A DNA stretch of 56,266 nucleotides from Thalassolituus marinus (lineage in GTDB: Bacteria > Pseudomonadota > Gammaproteobacteria > Pseudomonadales > Oceanobacteraceae): contig NZ_JAEDAH010000102.1 of the NCBI RefSeq assembly GCF_020320395.1, positions 58,900-115,165 of the forward strand, written 5' to 3'. Below, piece by piece: positions 1-11,674 of this stretch (its first letter is position 1; each line of letters starts with the position of its first letter). A model generated the notes under the pieces. That model ran no database searches, was not told the origin of the DNA, and saw nothing but the letters and a program-made list of their open reading frames with translations. A program made the translations under genes and the position numbers.

Positions 1-237
1 AGGGGAGATAGCCCGTCCGGCGAGAGGGGCGGTCCGACGTTTCGGAAGGCCCCTCTATGAGGACAAGGGGCCTGGAATATCTCACAAAAGTTCAAATACA
101 AATTTGTGGGACAGCAGTGCCACAAGGGGCCACTTTATCACGTGCATATTGCTGTACGACAACCACTTAAGCTGCCACTAGCGACTGTAAAAACTGATTC
201 TGAGAACCATACTAACTAAGCGATCATCAATAAAAAA
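1..237. other. Window-edge stretch with no recognisable gene
   Basis: I see no convincing gene here. One plus-strand frame stays open from base 2 to a stop near 181, but it has no start inside the window and its product is unrecognised. A perfect 8-bp inverted repeat (AGGCCCCT at 47-54, AGGGGCCT at 66-73) with an 11-nt loop could be an RNA hairpin or the remains of a terminator belonging to something to the left. The stretch could also be the tail of a gene cut by the window edge. Confidence 0.4.
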
Positions 238-258
238 AACGCCGCATAAAGCGGCGTT
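232..258 (-). terminator. Rho-independent terminator of fadH
   Basis: On the minus strand an AACGCCGC / GCGGCGTT stem (238-258) closes a 5-nt loop and runs into eight T residues (complement of the A run at 232-239). It lies 25 nt past the fadH stop codon, so it ends that transcript. Confidence 0.85.
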
Positions 259-283
259 TTCTCGTTTACCTGAAAGATAATTC

Positions 284-2410
<2,127 letters not shown>

Positions 2411-2493
2411 TCAGTTTACCGTTTGCCAGCATCAGGTAAATGACCAGACATTGCAAATAAGTGATCAAAGATCACAGCACCTGCTCTGATGGA

Positions 2494-3591
2494 TCATTCG
2501 TCGCTGATCTGAATCTCAGGTAAGGCGCCGCCGGAAGCCGCCGCCAGGCGCGCCAGCTCTACTGCCAGTCGGCGAGCGGCATGACGGTACATCATGGACA
2601 CCTCAGAGCAGTCATCAGCAGCCACCACGGGTGTACCTTCGTCAGCCATTTCACGGATGTATTTGGATAACGGCAGCGAACCCAGCACTGTGGTGTTGTA
2701 GGTTTCGGCCAGACGCTCGGCGCCGTCTTCACCAAAGATATGTTCAGCATGCCCGCAGTTTGAGCAGATGTGCATGCTCATATTTTCGATCATACCCAGC
2801 ACCGGGATATTCACTTTACGGAACATCTCGACACCCTTCTTCGCATCCGCCAGCGCGATATCCTGTGGCGTAGTCACAATCACAGCACCGGATACCGGGA
2901 ATTTCTGACTCAGAGTCAGCTGAATGTCACCGGTGCCCGGTGGCATATCAATCACCAGATAGTCCAGCTCACCCCACTGGGTTTGCGTCATAATCTGCAT
3001 AAGAGCACCGGCAACCATAGGGCCACGCCACACCATCGGCGTGCTTTCCGTTACCAGATAGGCCATGGACATGCTTTTGATGCCATGCGCTTCAATCGGA
3101 ACAAACCACTTATCGTCAATGGTTTCAGGACGAGTGCCATCTTCAATGCCCAGCATAATGCCCTGGCTCGGGCCGTAGATATCAGCATCCAGCAGGCCGA
3201 CTTTGGCGCCGTCTTTGGCCAGCGCCAGCGCCAGGTTTACCGAAGTGGTGGATTTACCCACACCACCTTTGCCCGAGGCAACGGCAATAATGTTTTTAAC
3301 GCCGGCAATCGCTTCCAGTTCACTGTGATGACGAACCGGCTCAACCGCCCAGCTGATATTCACCTCTGCGCCTTCGCAGCCATCAATATTTTCAATTGCC
3401 GTCTGCAGAAGCTGAGCCACGCCGCCCTTAAGAAATTCCGACGGGTAATCCATATGGATGCTGACAGTAACGCGGTTGCCATCCAGCGCAATATCGCGCA
3501 CACAGCCTGCCGAAAGCAGGTCTTGTTCAAGGTAAGGGTCGCAGTAGCCAGACAACGCGGCTTCTACCTGAGAGCGGGAAATATCAGTCAC
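2494..3591 (-). CDS. apbC: Mrp/ApbC family iron-sulfur cluster carrier ATPase
   Basis: This 365-residue P-loop NTPase belongs to the Mrp/ApbC/NBP35 family, which carries 4Fe-4S clusters to apoproteins in the cytosol. The first 90 residues form the short DUF59/MIP18-like domain common in bacterial Mrp proteins. The deviant Walker A motif GKGGVGKST is at about 103-111, and the CxxC cluster-binding pair (HICSNCGH) is near 274. The length is normal for the family. It lies alone on the minus strand upstream of fadH, itself an Fe-S protein, though nothing shows the two are functionally paired. The names mrp and apbC are used interchangeably. Confidence 0.92.
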   Translation of the reverse strand: MTDISRSQVEAALSGYCDPYLEQDLLSAGCVRDIALDGNRVTVSIHMDYPSEFLKGGVAQLLQTAIENIDGCEGAEVNISWAVEPVRHHSELEAIAGVKNIIAVASGKGGVGKSTTSVNLALALAKDGAKVGLLDADIYGPSQGIMLGIEDGTRPETIDDKWFVPIEAHGIKSMSMAYLVTESTPMVWRGPMVAGALMQIMTQTQWGELDYLVIDMPPGTGDIQLTLSQKFPVSGAVIVTTPQDIALADAKKGVEMFRKVNIPVLGMIENMSMHICSNCGHAEHIFGEDGAERLAETYNTTVLGSLPLSKYIREMADEGTPVVAADDCSEVSMMYRHAARRLAVELARLAAASGGALPEIQISDE

Positions 3592-3705
3592 TTGGAACTC
3601 CTTAGCCCCCGTTCATTAGCACGACACGGGACCTGTAATCCGAAAAACGATGGATGAAATCAGGCCGGAATTGTACGCCCCACACGCTGAATTTCCACTG
3701 ACAGA

Positions 3706-4206
3706 TCAGAGGGCCTTTAACCCGGCTTCGTATCGCAGCAGCCGCTCCTTTAACGCGCTTCCCCAGCGATACTGGCCAACACCGCCGCTGGCGGGAACCA
3801 CTCGATGACACGGCACCAGCAGTGCCAGCGTATTACGCGCACAGGCACTGGCCACAGCCCGCGCAGCCGTTGGCTGACCCAGCATGGCCGCCAGTTCACT
3901 GTAACTGCGCACTTCCCCGGCAGGAATACTGGCAATCGTCGCCCATACCCGCCGCTGAAAGTCCGTGCCCTGCAGGTTGAGGCGGTCGATGGAGCTGGGG
4001 GCTCCCTGAAAGAATTCAACGTAAAGCTTAGCAATGGGCTCTGGCAGCGAAGATGGCTGCGCGCCCTGCTCCAGCAGGCCATTGAGCGCCTGCTCACACG
4101 ACGCCTGATCATCAAACAGATCTACCGTTAACAGATTAAGATCGTTATCCCGGATCAGCAGCGCGTGGCAGATCGGCAGCCCAAGCTGCGCTACATACCT
4201 GGTCAT
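3706..4206 (-). CDS. ogt: Methylated-DNA--protein-cysteine methyltransferase
   Basis: This 166-residue suicide repair protein transfers O6-alkyl groups from guanine to its own cysteine. The acceptor motif PCHRV is present near residues 131-135, followed by the conserved G-x-x-Q-Y region (GGVGQYRWG) and the helix that recognises DNA (SELAAMLGQPTAARAVASA). The N-terminal domain is short and shows no Ada-type zinc module, so Ogt is more likely than Ada. Its start overlaps the stop of the upstream binding-protein gene by four bases (ATGA), so it is translationally coupled to the ABC transporter operon, an unexpected partner for a repair enzyme. Confidence 0.88.
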   Translation of the reverse strand: MTRYVAQLGLPICHALLIRDNDLNLLTVDLFDDQASCEQALNGLLEQGAQPSSLPEPIAKLYVEFFQGAPSSIDRLNLQGTDFQRRVWATIASIPAGEVRSYSELAAMLGQPTAARAVASACARNTLALLVPCHRVVPASGGVGQYRWGSALKERLLRYEAGLKAL

Positions 4207-5435
4207 TGAGCACCTCTTCTCTGCTCTGGTTGCACTTTTCGCAACGCTTCCTCGACATTAAGTCCGACGACAATCACACCGGCATGCCCCTCTTCCGCAG
4301 GCAGCGACCAGGCCACCTGAACCTGAAAACGACGACTGGAAGCATCATAACGAATCGGGCCCATCACCGGCTTTCCGTCTGACGATACTGCGCGCTGATA
4401 AAGCGACTCGTCCGCCTGATAATAATCAGACGTAGGTTGTGATGCAGCTACGTTCATGCCGTAACGGTCGGCAAGAAAAATCTCGCCATACAAGGCATCC
4501 GATTCATCTTCCAGCTGGCGAAATATATCCGCCAGCGGATGCCCAGTCACCTGCAGAACCAGGCGTGATTGCTGATCATCCTTAACCGCCCTGACCCACT
4601 CAGCATCAAGCCGATGAACGTCAGCTTCGCTGTAGTTACGATGACGGTGATTGGCTTTTGCCAGCACACCGCTGAGATCCAGCGTATTCAGTTGCGGCAT
4701 GATTCTGTCGCGCAGCAGGGTCTCAACCTCACGCTGTTCAATGCCATTTAACGCCATTGATTGCGGCGCACAGACATCCATATGGCCATTAAAGTCGTGG
4801 AGAAAGCCCGGACGATGTTGCAAAAACTCACGTGAAAAATAGATACCCAGCGGCATATAACGCGAAAAGCGTTTATCCAGAGCGTCGCCAGCAACACCCA
4901 TCACTTTCAGCGCTTCGGCTACAACCCGTTCATCCGCAAGAAAACCATCGATCCGCTTGCCCATTAAGAGCCTGATCAGCTGCTCAAGGTCATTCACCAC
5001 GGCATTTACCGGAATACGGTTTTCAGCCAGCCACGACACCTGATTGCTGGAGCGGATACCACCCACAACCCATTGTGCCGGGTCTTCCGGCAAAGAACGC
5101 CCCGGAAGGCTGAACCAGTACCATTTTTCCAGTGCGAAAGGGTCCGACATTTCTGCGGTATGACGCAGTGTCGATGCCGGCATGGCAGTAAAGATACCAT
5201 CGGTATGCCCCTGCTTGAGATCCTCTACTGCCCTTACCCAGGGCAATAGCGAAAACTCATAGGGTTGCTGCATTTCAGCGAACACGCAGCGCAGAATAGA
5301 AACCGATAAACCGGATAGCTCGCCATTGACCATCACCTGGTAAGGTGCTGACAGGGTTGTATCCAGCTTTAACGGTTGTCCGGCCTGAGCAGTGAACATC
5401 AGGCCGGAAAAAACAATGGCTAACAGACTACGCAT
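4203..5435 (-). CDS. Periplasmic binding protein (SBP family 3) with Cache-like domain
   Basis: This 410-residue exported protein starts with a signal peptide (MRSLLAIVFSGLMFTAQAG). It continues with a family-3 solute-binding fold of about 210 residues, including YQVMVNGELSGLSVSILRCVF and DGIFTAMPAS, typical of amino-acid-type binding proteins. Residues from about 270 on look like a Cache/PDC sensor module (GEIFLADRYGMNVAASQPT and DYYQADESLYQRA). No transmembrane helix or signalling domain follows, so the protein should be free in the periplasm. It lies between the ABC ATPase gene (14-nt gap) and ogt (4-nt overlap) and probably shares their transcript. The ligand is unknown. It could be a second receptor for the transporter or a periplasmic sensor partner. 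Confidence 0.7.
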   Translation of the reverse strand: MRSLLAIVFSGLMFTAQAGQPLKLDTTLSAPYQVMVNGELSGLSVSILRCVFAEMQQPYEFSLLPWVRAVEDLKQGHTDGIFTAMPASTLRHTAEMSDPFALEKWYWFSLPGRSLPEDPAQWVVGGIRSSNQVSWLAENRIPVNAVVNDLEQLIRLLMGKRIDGFLADERVVAEALKVMGVAGDALDKRFSRYMPLGIYFSREFLQHRPGFLHDFNGHMDVCAPQSMALNGIEQREVETLLRDRIMPQLNTLDLSGVLAKANHRHRNYSEADVHRLDAEWVRAVKDDQQSRLVLQVTGHPLADIFRQLEDESDALYGEIFLADRYGMNVAASQPTSDYYQADESLYQRAVSSDGKPVMGPIRYDASSRRFQVQVAWSLPAEEGHAGVIVVGLNVEEALRKVQPEQRRGAQ

Positions 5436-5449
5436 ACCGATCCTCCTGA

Positions 5450-7048
5450 TCAGGCCATTGCGGGTACAGCCTCCAGCAAAGCACGGGTGTATTCGTGTTG
5501 CGGTTGTTCAATAACCTGCTGAGCCGTTCCCTGCTCCAGAATCTTACCGTTTTTCATAACCGCAATGCGGTGAGCAATATGCGGAATAATCGACAGATCA
5601 TGGGTAATAAACAGATAAGACAAGCCGAGCTCCTGCTGCAAGTCTTTCAGCAAATTCAGTACCTGCAAGCGAATTGACACATCCAGCGCACTGGTCGGTT
5701 CATCGCAGATAATCAGCTCGGGTTTAACCGCAATAGCACGGGCAATGGCCAGGCGCTGACGCTGTCCGCCGGAAAATTCGTGCGGATAGCGATCAAGATG
5801 ATCAGCCTCCAGACCAACTTTCTGCAGTAAGGCCCGCATTTCAGCTTCAGGGTCAGCAACCTGCACACCGAGCGACACCATGCCCTCCGATAAAATCTCG
5901 CGTACGCTCATACGTGGATTCATCGACGAAAACGGGTCCTGAAAAATGACCTGAATGCGCTTACGCAATGGCAGAAATTGTGTGCGGCTCAAGCCATCTA
6001 TACGCTGACCATCGAACGATACCGAACCACCGGCCAGCGCCTCCAGACCAAGGATCGCTCGTCCGGCAGTGGATTTACCCGAACCACTTTCGCCCACCAG
6101 CGCCAGTGTTTCACCACGACCAATGCTCAGTGAAATACCATCCACCGCGCGGGTGTAATCCGCTACCCGCTGCAGAATGCCTTTGCGAATCGGGAACCAC
6201 ACTTTGATATCGGTTAATTCCAGCAGCGCAGCTTGCGTCGGTGACGCCAGAAAGTGACTGCGATCCGGTAATGAATGAATCAGCATACGGCTGTATTCGT
6301 GTTTCGGCGCGTGAAAGAAATCCTGTGCCGGAGCTTGCTCAACAATCTTGCCGTGGCGCATCACCGCCACACGGTCGGCCATTTCCGACACCACACCCAT
6401 GTCATGAGTAATCAGCAGCACCGCCAGCTGACGCTTGTGGCGCAGTTCATTCAGCAGGGTCAGAATCTGTTTCTGGATAGTTACATCCAGCGCGGTGGTC
6501 GGCTCATCGGCAATCAGCAATTCCGGTTCACAGGCCAGCGCCATGGCGATCATTACCCGTTGCTTCTGGCCACCGGACAACTGATGCGGATACCAGCCAG
6601 CACGTTGCTGCGGGTCAGGAATTCCAACCTCCTGCAGCAGATCAACAACACGCTGCTGCGTTTGCTGAGCCGACAAAGAATGATGCAGATTCAGAACCTC
6701 AGCAATCTGTTGCCCGACAGTCTGCACCGGATTAAGGGAGCTTTGCGGCTCCTGAAACACCATTGCCATGCGCTTACCACGCACGCGGTTCATATCATTT
6801 TCAGTCAGGGCGAACAGATTGTCGCCGCCCAGCGTGACGGCGCCGGAGGAAATAGCCAGCACCTCGGGCAACAGGCGCATGAGTGCCAGCGAAGTCAGTG
6901 ACTTGCCCGAGCCACTCTCCCCCACCAGCGCCAGAATTTCACCAGAGTCCAGGGTAAAACTGATGTTATCGACCAGTGTGCGTGGCTGATCGTCATGCCG
7001 GCCAGGCAACAACTGCACACTGAGGTTTTCGACGGTTAACAATGCCAT
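5450..7048 (-). CDS. ABC transporter, fused double ATP-binding protein (peptide type)
   Basis: These 532 residues contain two complete ABC ATPase domains in tandem, as in YejF and GsiA. Each half has a Walker A (GESGSGKS near 42 and again near 317), a signature (LSGGQKQR in the first half, FSGGQRQR in the second) and a Walker B with glutamate ([16 protein letters not shown]). The C-terminal part of each half resembles the oligopeptide/dipeptide subfamily. It sits 14 nt after the permease gene, inside the operon at 3.7-11.7 kb. It should energise import of peptides or peptide-like compounds through the two permeases encoded upstream. The substrate cannot be told from sequence. Confidence 0.9.
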   Translation of the reverse strand: MALLTVENLSVQLLPGRHDDQPRTLVDNISFTLDSGEILALVGESGSGKSLTSLALMRLLPEVLAISSGAVTLGGDNLFALTENDMNRVRGKRMAMVFQEPQSSLNPVQTVGQQIAEVLNLHHSLSAQQTQQRVVDLLQEVGIPDPQQRAGWYPHQLSGGQKQRVMIAMALACEPELLIADEPTTALDVTIQKQILTLLNELRHKRQLAVLLITHDMGVVSEMADRVAVMRHGKIVEQAPAQDFFHAPKHEYSRMLIHSLPDRSHFLASPTQAALLELTDIKVWFPIRKGILQRVADYTRAVDGISLSIGRGETLALVGESGSGKSTAGRAILGLEALAGGSVSFDGQRIDGLSRTQFLPLRKRIQVIFQDPFSSMNPRMSVREILSEGMVSLGVQVADPEAEMRALLQKVGLEADHLDRYPHEFSGGQRQRLAIARAIAVKPELIICDEPTSALDVSIRLQVLNLLKDLQQELGLSYLFITHDLSIIPHIAHRIAVMKNGKILEQGTAQQVIEQPQHEYTRALLEAVPAMA

Positions 7049-7062
7049 AACTAACGACTCCC

Positions 7063-8433
7063 TCAGCGTGCCCGTGGGTCCAGTGCATCACGCACCCGAT
7101 CAGAAAACAGATTCGCCGCCAGCACCAGAATAAACATCATGATGAAGGCAGCCCCTACAGACCACCAGACAACCGGATCACGGGACAGCTCGGCCCGCGC
7201 TTCGTTAATCATATTGCCCCAGCTCTTCATCGATGGATCAACCCCCACACCGATGTAAGACAAAACCGCCTCAGCCAGCACGAACACGGAAAAGTCCAGC
7301 ACCAGTGAAATCAGAATAATATGCATCACATTGGGAAGAATATGGCGGAAAATAACGCGCATATGGCTGACCCCGAAGGCATGAGCAGCCTGCACATAAT
7401 CCAGCTGGCTGACCTTCAGGGTTTCGGCACGCAGTAAACGACATAATCCGGTCCAGCTGGTCATGCCAAGAATGAAGCACAGCGCGAGGAATTTAAAATC
7501 GGCGCGATACGCCACCAGGTTAAAATCTTCCGGATGAGTTTCGATATAGACATCGATCAGCAGCACCGATGCGGCGATCAGCAGAATACCGGGAATGGAG
7601 CTGAGAGTGGTGTAAATATACTGCACAACATCATCGACCCAGCCTTTGAAATAGCCGGCACTGATACCCAGCACTACCGCCAACGGCAATGTCAGCAAGG
7701 TGGCCAGCGTACCAATCAATACACCGGTACGAACCGCTTTGATGCTCTGATACAGAATATCGGCGCCAACTTTATCGGTACCAAACACGTGGTACACCTT
7801 GCCCAGCTGCAGCAGCGTTACCGATGCAACCAGTAATAACGAAAAGGTGATGTAAGCACTGAGCCAGGGAACGCGTGGGTAATGACGTCCGGATAAACGG
7901 TAGTGCAGCAGACACAGAGCCAGGGCAATCAGAACACTGACAGCAATAGCAGACCCGGCGCGCGCAGCAATATCACCCGCCAGTTCAGATTCACTGCTCA
8001 GGTGTGAGCCTGCATTTTTAAGGCGTGGAAAATTACGATACACATTGCCGTCGGCATCCTGCATGTTTTCCTTGGCGAAGGAATAAATCGCAAACGGCTC
8101 GGAGTACGTGGTTTCATCCTGAGCTTTAAGATCTGCCAGAATCAAGTCGAGCACACTGCTGACTTCCTGACTGTGATGCACCTCCTGCTGCCCTTCCAGT
8201 TGCTCAAGCGGCTCACGGAAATGCAGCGAGTCAGTCAGTGCAATCAACAGATAAAAAACAATCACGACAAAAGATGCCAGCCCGGCACGGCTTTCAAACA
8301 CTGCCGCCCAGCGTGCAGCTGCTACCGGGTTTTTCTTTAACTGCCAGAAAAACAGAATGATGCTGACCAGCAGCAGATACACCAGTACGTCACTCCAGAG
8401 CAGAACCGGTTTTACCATCATCAGTTCACTCAT
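7063..8433 (-). CDS. ABC transporter permease, DppC/YejE type, with long N-terminal extension
   Basis: This inner-membrane permease of 456 residues carries the binding-protein-dependent transport signature in its C-terminal half. The cytoplasmic EAA loop is visible as AAHAFGVSHMRVIFRHILPN. At 456 residues it is longer than usual DppC/YejE proteins (about 300-340). The extra length sits at the N-terminus: two hydrophobic segments (near 12-30 and 53-68), then a hydrophilic, acid-rich stretch of roughly 90 residues before the next membrane helix (SAIAVSVLIALALCLL). The stop overlaps the next gene's spacing closely, and the start overlaps the upstream permease stop by one base. It pairs with that permease to form the channel. 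Confidence 0.85.
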   Translation of the reverse strand: MSELMMVKPVLLWSDVLVYLLLVSIILFFWQLKKNPVAAARWAAVFESRAGLASFVVIVFYLLIALTDSLHFREPLEQLEGQQEVHHSQEVSSVLDLILADLKAQDETTYSEPFAIYSFAKENMQDADGNVYRNFPRLKNAGSHLSSESELAGDIAARAGSAIAVSVLIALALCLLHYRLSGRHYPRVPWLSAYITFSLLLVASVTLLQLGKVYHVFGTDKVGADILYQSIKAVRTGVLIGTLATLLTLPLAVVLGISAGYFKGWVDDVVQYIYTTLSSIPGILLIAASVLLIDVYIETHPEDFNLVAYRADFKFLALCFILGMTSWTGLCRLLRAETLKVSQLDYVQAAHAFGVSHMRVIFRHILPNVMHIILISLVLDFSVFVLAEAVLSYIGVGVDPSMKSWGNMINEARAELSRDPVVWWSVGAAFIMMFILVLAANLFSDRVRDALDPRAR

Positions 8434-9407
8434 TATGACAACCTCACTCGCGGATCAACCAGGGTATAGGAAATATCGGTGAGGATAAGACCAACGATAT
8501 AAAGCACCGAACCGAGGAACACCATGCTGCGTACCACAGCAAAATCCTGCGCCTGAATCGCATCCAGCGTATAACTGCCAAGACCCGGAATACCAAAGAA
8601 CGATTCCATCAGCAGCGACCCCATAAACAGCGATGGAATCACCACCACCACACTGGTCAGAATCGGAATCAGACCATTGGGCAGAATATGACGGAACAGC
8701 ACAGTTAATTCAGACACCCCTTTGGCCCGGGCAGTACGCACGTAATCCTTGCTGGCTTCTTCCAGAAACAGGCTGCGATACAAACGGGTGCCACCACCAA
8801 TACCGGACACCACACCAATAACCACCGGCAGTATCAGAAACTTCCAGGCATCCATGCCGGGCAGGTAGCCGGAAATCGGCACCAGATGCCACATTTTGGC
8901 AAAGAAAAACTGACCGGCAAAAATATAGAACACGCCGGAAATCGACATCAGGGCAACACAGAACACCATGGCCGCGGTGTCAAACACACTGGCGCGGAAC
9001 ATAATGATAAACAGCGCGAAAATGATGTTGACCGAAATACCGACAATAAAGGTCGGCAGTGCCAGCGCCAGCGACGGCCACATCCGCTGCTGAATATCGG
9101 CACCAATGGCACGCCCCTCATCGGACTTACCGAAGTCGAACACGAATAAGCTGAGCGACTTTTCAAAGAAAATGGTATCCGTCAGCGCGCTCTGGCCTTC
9201 ATTACTGTTAATGAATAACGGCTTATCGTAGCCACGCTGAGCTTTCCACTGCTCTACCGCTTCCTGGGTAACGTGCTTATCACCTAACTGTACACGTGCC
9301 ATCTGATCCGGCGTATTAACCACAAAGAACAGCGCAAAAGTCAGCAGGTTAACGCCTAGTAAAATCGGAAACGCGTACGCCAGACGCCGTAAAATATAAG
9401 CGATCAT
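8433..9407 (-). CDS. ABC transporter permease, DppB/YejB type
   Basis: This 324-residue protein is the second channel subunit of the peptide-type importer. The start MIAYILRRLAYAFPILLGV is typical of DppB/OppB/YejB permeases, and the EAA loop reads TARAKGVSELTVLFRHILPN. About six membrane segments are visible, with a periplasmic loop of about 90 residues after the first. Its start overlaps the stop of the binding-protein gene by four bases, and its own stop overlaps the start of the next permease, so the complex is made from one message. Confidence 0.88.
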   Translation of the reverse strand: MIAYILRRLAYAFPILLGVNLLTFALFFVVNTPDQMARVQLGDKHVTQEAVEQWKAQRGYDKPLFINSNEGQSALTDTIFFEKSLSLFVFDFGKSDEGRAIGADIQQRMWPSLALALPTFIVGISVNIIFALFIIMFRASVFDTAAMVFCVALMSISGVFYIFAGQFFFAKMWHLVPISGYLPGMDAWKFLILPVVIGVVSGIGGGTRLYRSLFLEEASKDYVRTARAKGVSELTVLFRHILPNGLIPILTSVVVVIPSLFMGSLLMESFFGIPGLGSYTLDAIQAQDFAVVRSMVFLGSVLYIVGLILTDISYTLVDPRVRLS

Positions 9408-11674
9408 CCCTGTACTCCCTGATCAGTGATTACGCGACGCTGCTGGCGACGACGGAAGGCAATAACGCCCGGTACAGCGAGCACCAGCAGTAACAGGGCA
9501 ACCAGCAGCAGCGGCCACAATACCGGCTGATTCCACTGATTCTGTGCCTGCGCGCGGGCCTGCTCGTCGACATCCAGGTATTTCAGAATGCTCTTACTGA
9601 TACCGTGTGCACGGGCATTCTGCACCCAGTGGTTATTCAGCACATAAGAATGCGGATGCCAGGCGGATGCCCATGGCATATCGCGCTGCACGATTTCCAG
9701 CATCCGGCGGATAATTTCCATGCGCTCTGGCGAATTCTCCATCAGCTTCATGGATTCAAACAGACGGTTGTACTCTGCATTGTTGTAATTCGTCGAGTTC
9801 ACGCCACTGCCGCCACTGACCACCTGTCCATTAGGCCCGTACAGCAGAAACAGAAAATTCTCAGCATCCGGATAATCGGCCAGCCAGCCCCACTGGAACA
9901 TCTGCGCGTTACCGGTCGACATCTTGTCTTTAAAGCGGTTGTAGTCGGTACCGCGAATATTCAGCTGAATACCAAGCTTTTTGAATTGCTTGATCATCCA
10001 GTTCTGAATCGCGCTACCACCGCCACCGGTGGTGGTATCCAGATTCAGCACCAGAGGTTCACCGCTTTCGGCATTACGCCCTTGCGGATAGCCAGCTTCA
10101 ATCAGCAATTTTTTCGCGTCGTCCAGTGACCGGCGTACGGCTTTGTCCTGCTGCCATTCAAAAACAGACGGGTTAATCCCCTCTTCTCCGGACTGATAAC
10201 CAAAAATACCCGGTGGAACCGGCCCCATGGCTACTTCACCCCGGCCGTTGTAGAAAATATTAATCGCTTCCTGCTGATCGTAGGCAATGGCAATGGCCTG
10301 ACGCAGCTTGCGTTTCTTCTCTCGCTCTTCCTCTGTACCGGTATCACCCAGCACCGGATCAAGCATATTGAAGCCAAAGTAATAGGTGCCGAGCACTACT
10401 TCTTTTTCCAGTGTCACGCCTTTTTCACGCATTTCGTCGCTCAGACCAATACCGTCTGAACTGATTTTCACCGCCTGATCAAAGCTGTCGCTGGAAATAC
10501 CCGAGCGGTCGTAATAGCCCTGCAAAAACTTGGTCCACAGCGGAATGGCTTCTTTTTCGAGGCGATACACGGCTTTATCCAGCAGAGGCAGACGCTGACC
10601 AGCAGCCTGCAACAGCCCGGCTTCACGATCGCCATCGGCGCCATCCTGCGGATAAAAGTCGTTACGGTAATTCGGGTTACGCTCAAGAATGATCACTTCA
10701 TTAGGATCATTACGCGTCATCATAAACGGGCCGCTACCAATCGGATGCCAGTCGAGCACGATATTGCGATCAGCAAAGCCTGGCTGATGATAAAACTCGT
10801 CGGCCTCCCACGGCATGGGTGCGAAAAAGTGGAATGCCAGCCAGTAGGAAAACTGCGGGTACTTGCCTTTCAGACGAATACTGAAATGGTGATCGTCCTG
10901 TACCTCCAGCCCGGCAAACGGCAAGGCACGTAAATCCAGCCATTCACCCGCCTGCAGATTTTTACGTTGTTCGGTCACGGCTGCTGAAAATTCAGACATG
11001 CCAACGATGTATTCACTCAGCAAACCACGCACTGGCGATAACAGCGTCGGGTCGGCCAGACGTTTAATCTGATAAACATAATCGGCAGCCACCAGTTCAC
11101 GACTGCCTGTTTCACTGAAATCATCAAAGCTCTGATAAGCAGCGCTGTCGGTTGCGTTATCAAAACGGTAGCGGTACTCGCCCTGCTCATTAACAGCAAA
11201 CGCAGGATGAGGCTGATACTGAATACCCGGCTGCAGCTCAAACTGATAAACGCTGAACGCCACATCGGCGTCGCTATCAGACACTTCACGGCCATCGGCG
11301 GCGAGATAGCGAATTTCCGGCATTTTTGTCAGGGTATTCGGAATTAATTCATACGGCCGGCGCAGATAGTGATAGGCCAGCGGTGGATCATAAATCTGAT
11401 CAATAAAACGCCCTTCATCAGAGCTGTAGGAACGTGCAGGGTCGAGGTGTTTTGGCCGCTCAGAGAATGACGAATAAATAATATTCTGTCCCTGCTCAGA
11501 CTCAGGATGCGGATTATTCCAGGCTTCACCGCATCCGCTCAGCAGCGCACTGGCACCGCTTAACAGAATAACCGGCAACGCTGCATAGCGAATAACCGCT
11601 TCCGTACGCTGTGTCAGTTGCCCCAATGATTGCCGGAAAATTGTTGTTGTTTTTTTAACCACTGCGCAGTCCAT
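9404..11674 (-). CDS. Peptide-type ABC transporter substrate-binding lipoprotein
   Basis: This 756-residue member of the SBP_bac_5 (OppA/DppA/YejA) group is the receptor of the importer encoded after it. The N-terminus has a hydrophobic stretch ending in the lipobox LLSGC (around residue 48), so it should be a lipid-anchored periplasmic protein. Family features include GSGPFMMTRNDPNEVIILERN and the C-terminal peptide-binding lobe. A hydrophobic C-terminal segment (PVLLWPLL-like, LLLVALLLLVLAVPGVIAF) before a basic tail (RRRQQRR) suggests a second membrane anchor, which is unusual for this family. The start is uncertain: the ATG lacks a clear Shine-Dalgarno sequence, and a GTG lies four codons downstream. 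Confidence 0.85.
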   Translation of the reverse strand: MDCAVVKKTTTIFRQSLGQLTQRTEAVIRYAALPVILLSGASALLSGCGEAWNNPHPESEQGQNIIYSSFSERPKHLDPARSYSSDEGRFIDQIYDPPLAYHYLRRPYELIPNTLTKMPEIRYLAADGREVSDSDADVAFSVYQFELQPGIQYQPHPAFAVNEQGEYRYRFDNATDSAAYQSFDDFSETGSRELVAADYVYQIKRLADPTLLSPVRGLLSEYIVGMSEFSAAVTEQRKNLQAGEWLDLRALPFAGLEVQDDHHFSIRLKGKYPQFSYWLAFHFFAPMPWEADEFYHQPGFADRNIVLDWHPIGSGPFMMTRNDPNEVIILERNPNYRNDFYPQDGADGDREAGLLQAAGQRLPLLDKAVYRLEKEAIPLWTKFLQGYYDRSGISSDSFDQAVKISSDGIGLSDEMREKGVTLEKEVVLGTYYFGFNMLDPVLGDTGTEEEREKKRKLRQAIAIAYDQQEAINIFYNGRGEVAMGPVPPGIFGYQSGEEGINPSVFEWQQDKAVRRSLDDAKKLLIEAGYPQGRNAESGEPLVLNLDTTTGGGGSAIQNWMIKQFKKLGIQLNIRGTDYNRFKDKMSTGNAQMFQWGWLADYPDAENFLFLLYGPNGQVVSGGSGVNSTNYNNAEYNRLFESMKLMENSPERMEIIRRMLEIVQRDMPWASAWHPHSYVLNNHWVQNARAHGISKSILKYLDVDEQARAQAQNQWNQPVLWPLLLVALLLLVLAVPGVIAFRRRQQRRVITDQGVQG

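Noticed and set aside
105-119. 15-base word TGTGGGACAGCAGTG recurring in inverted orientation at 56083+100 (56183-56197) near the other end of the window
   Set aside because: A 15-base match on either strand is expected about a few times by chance in 56 kb, and the flanks do not extend the match.
2-181. 60-codon open frame at the left window edge
   Set aside because: No start in the window, no recognisable protein, and it runs through an inverted repeat; it may be the tail of a gene outside but cannot be supported.
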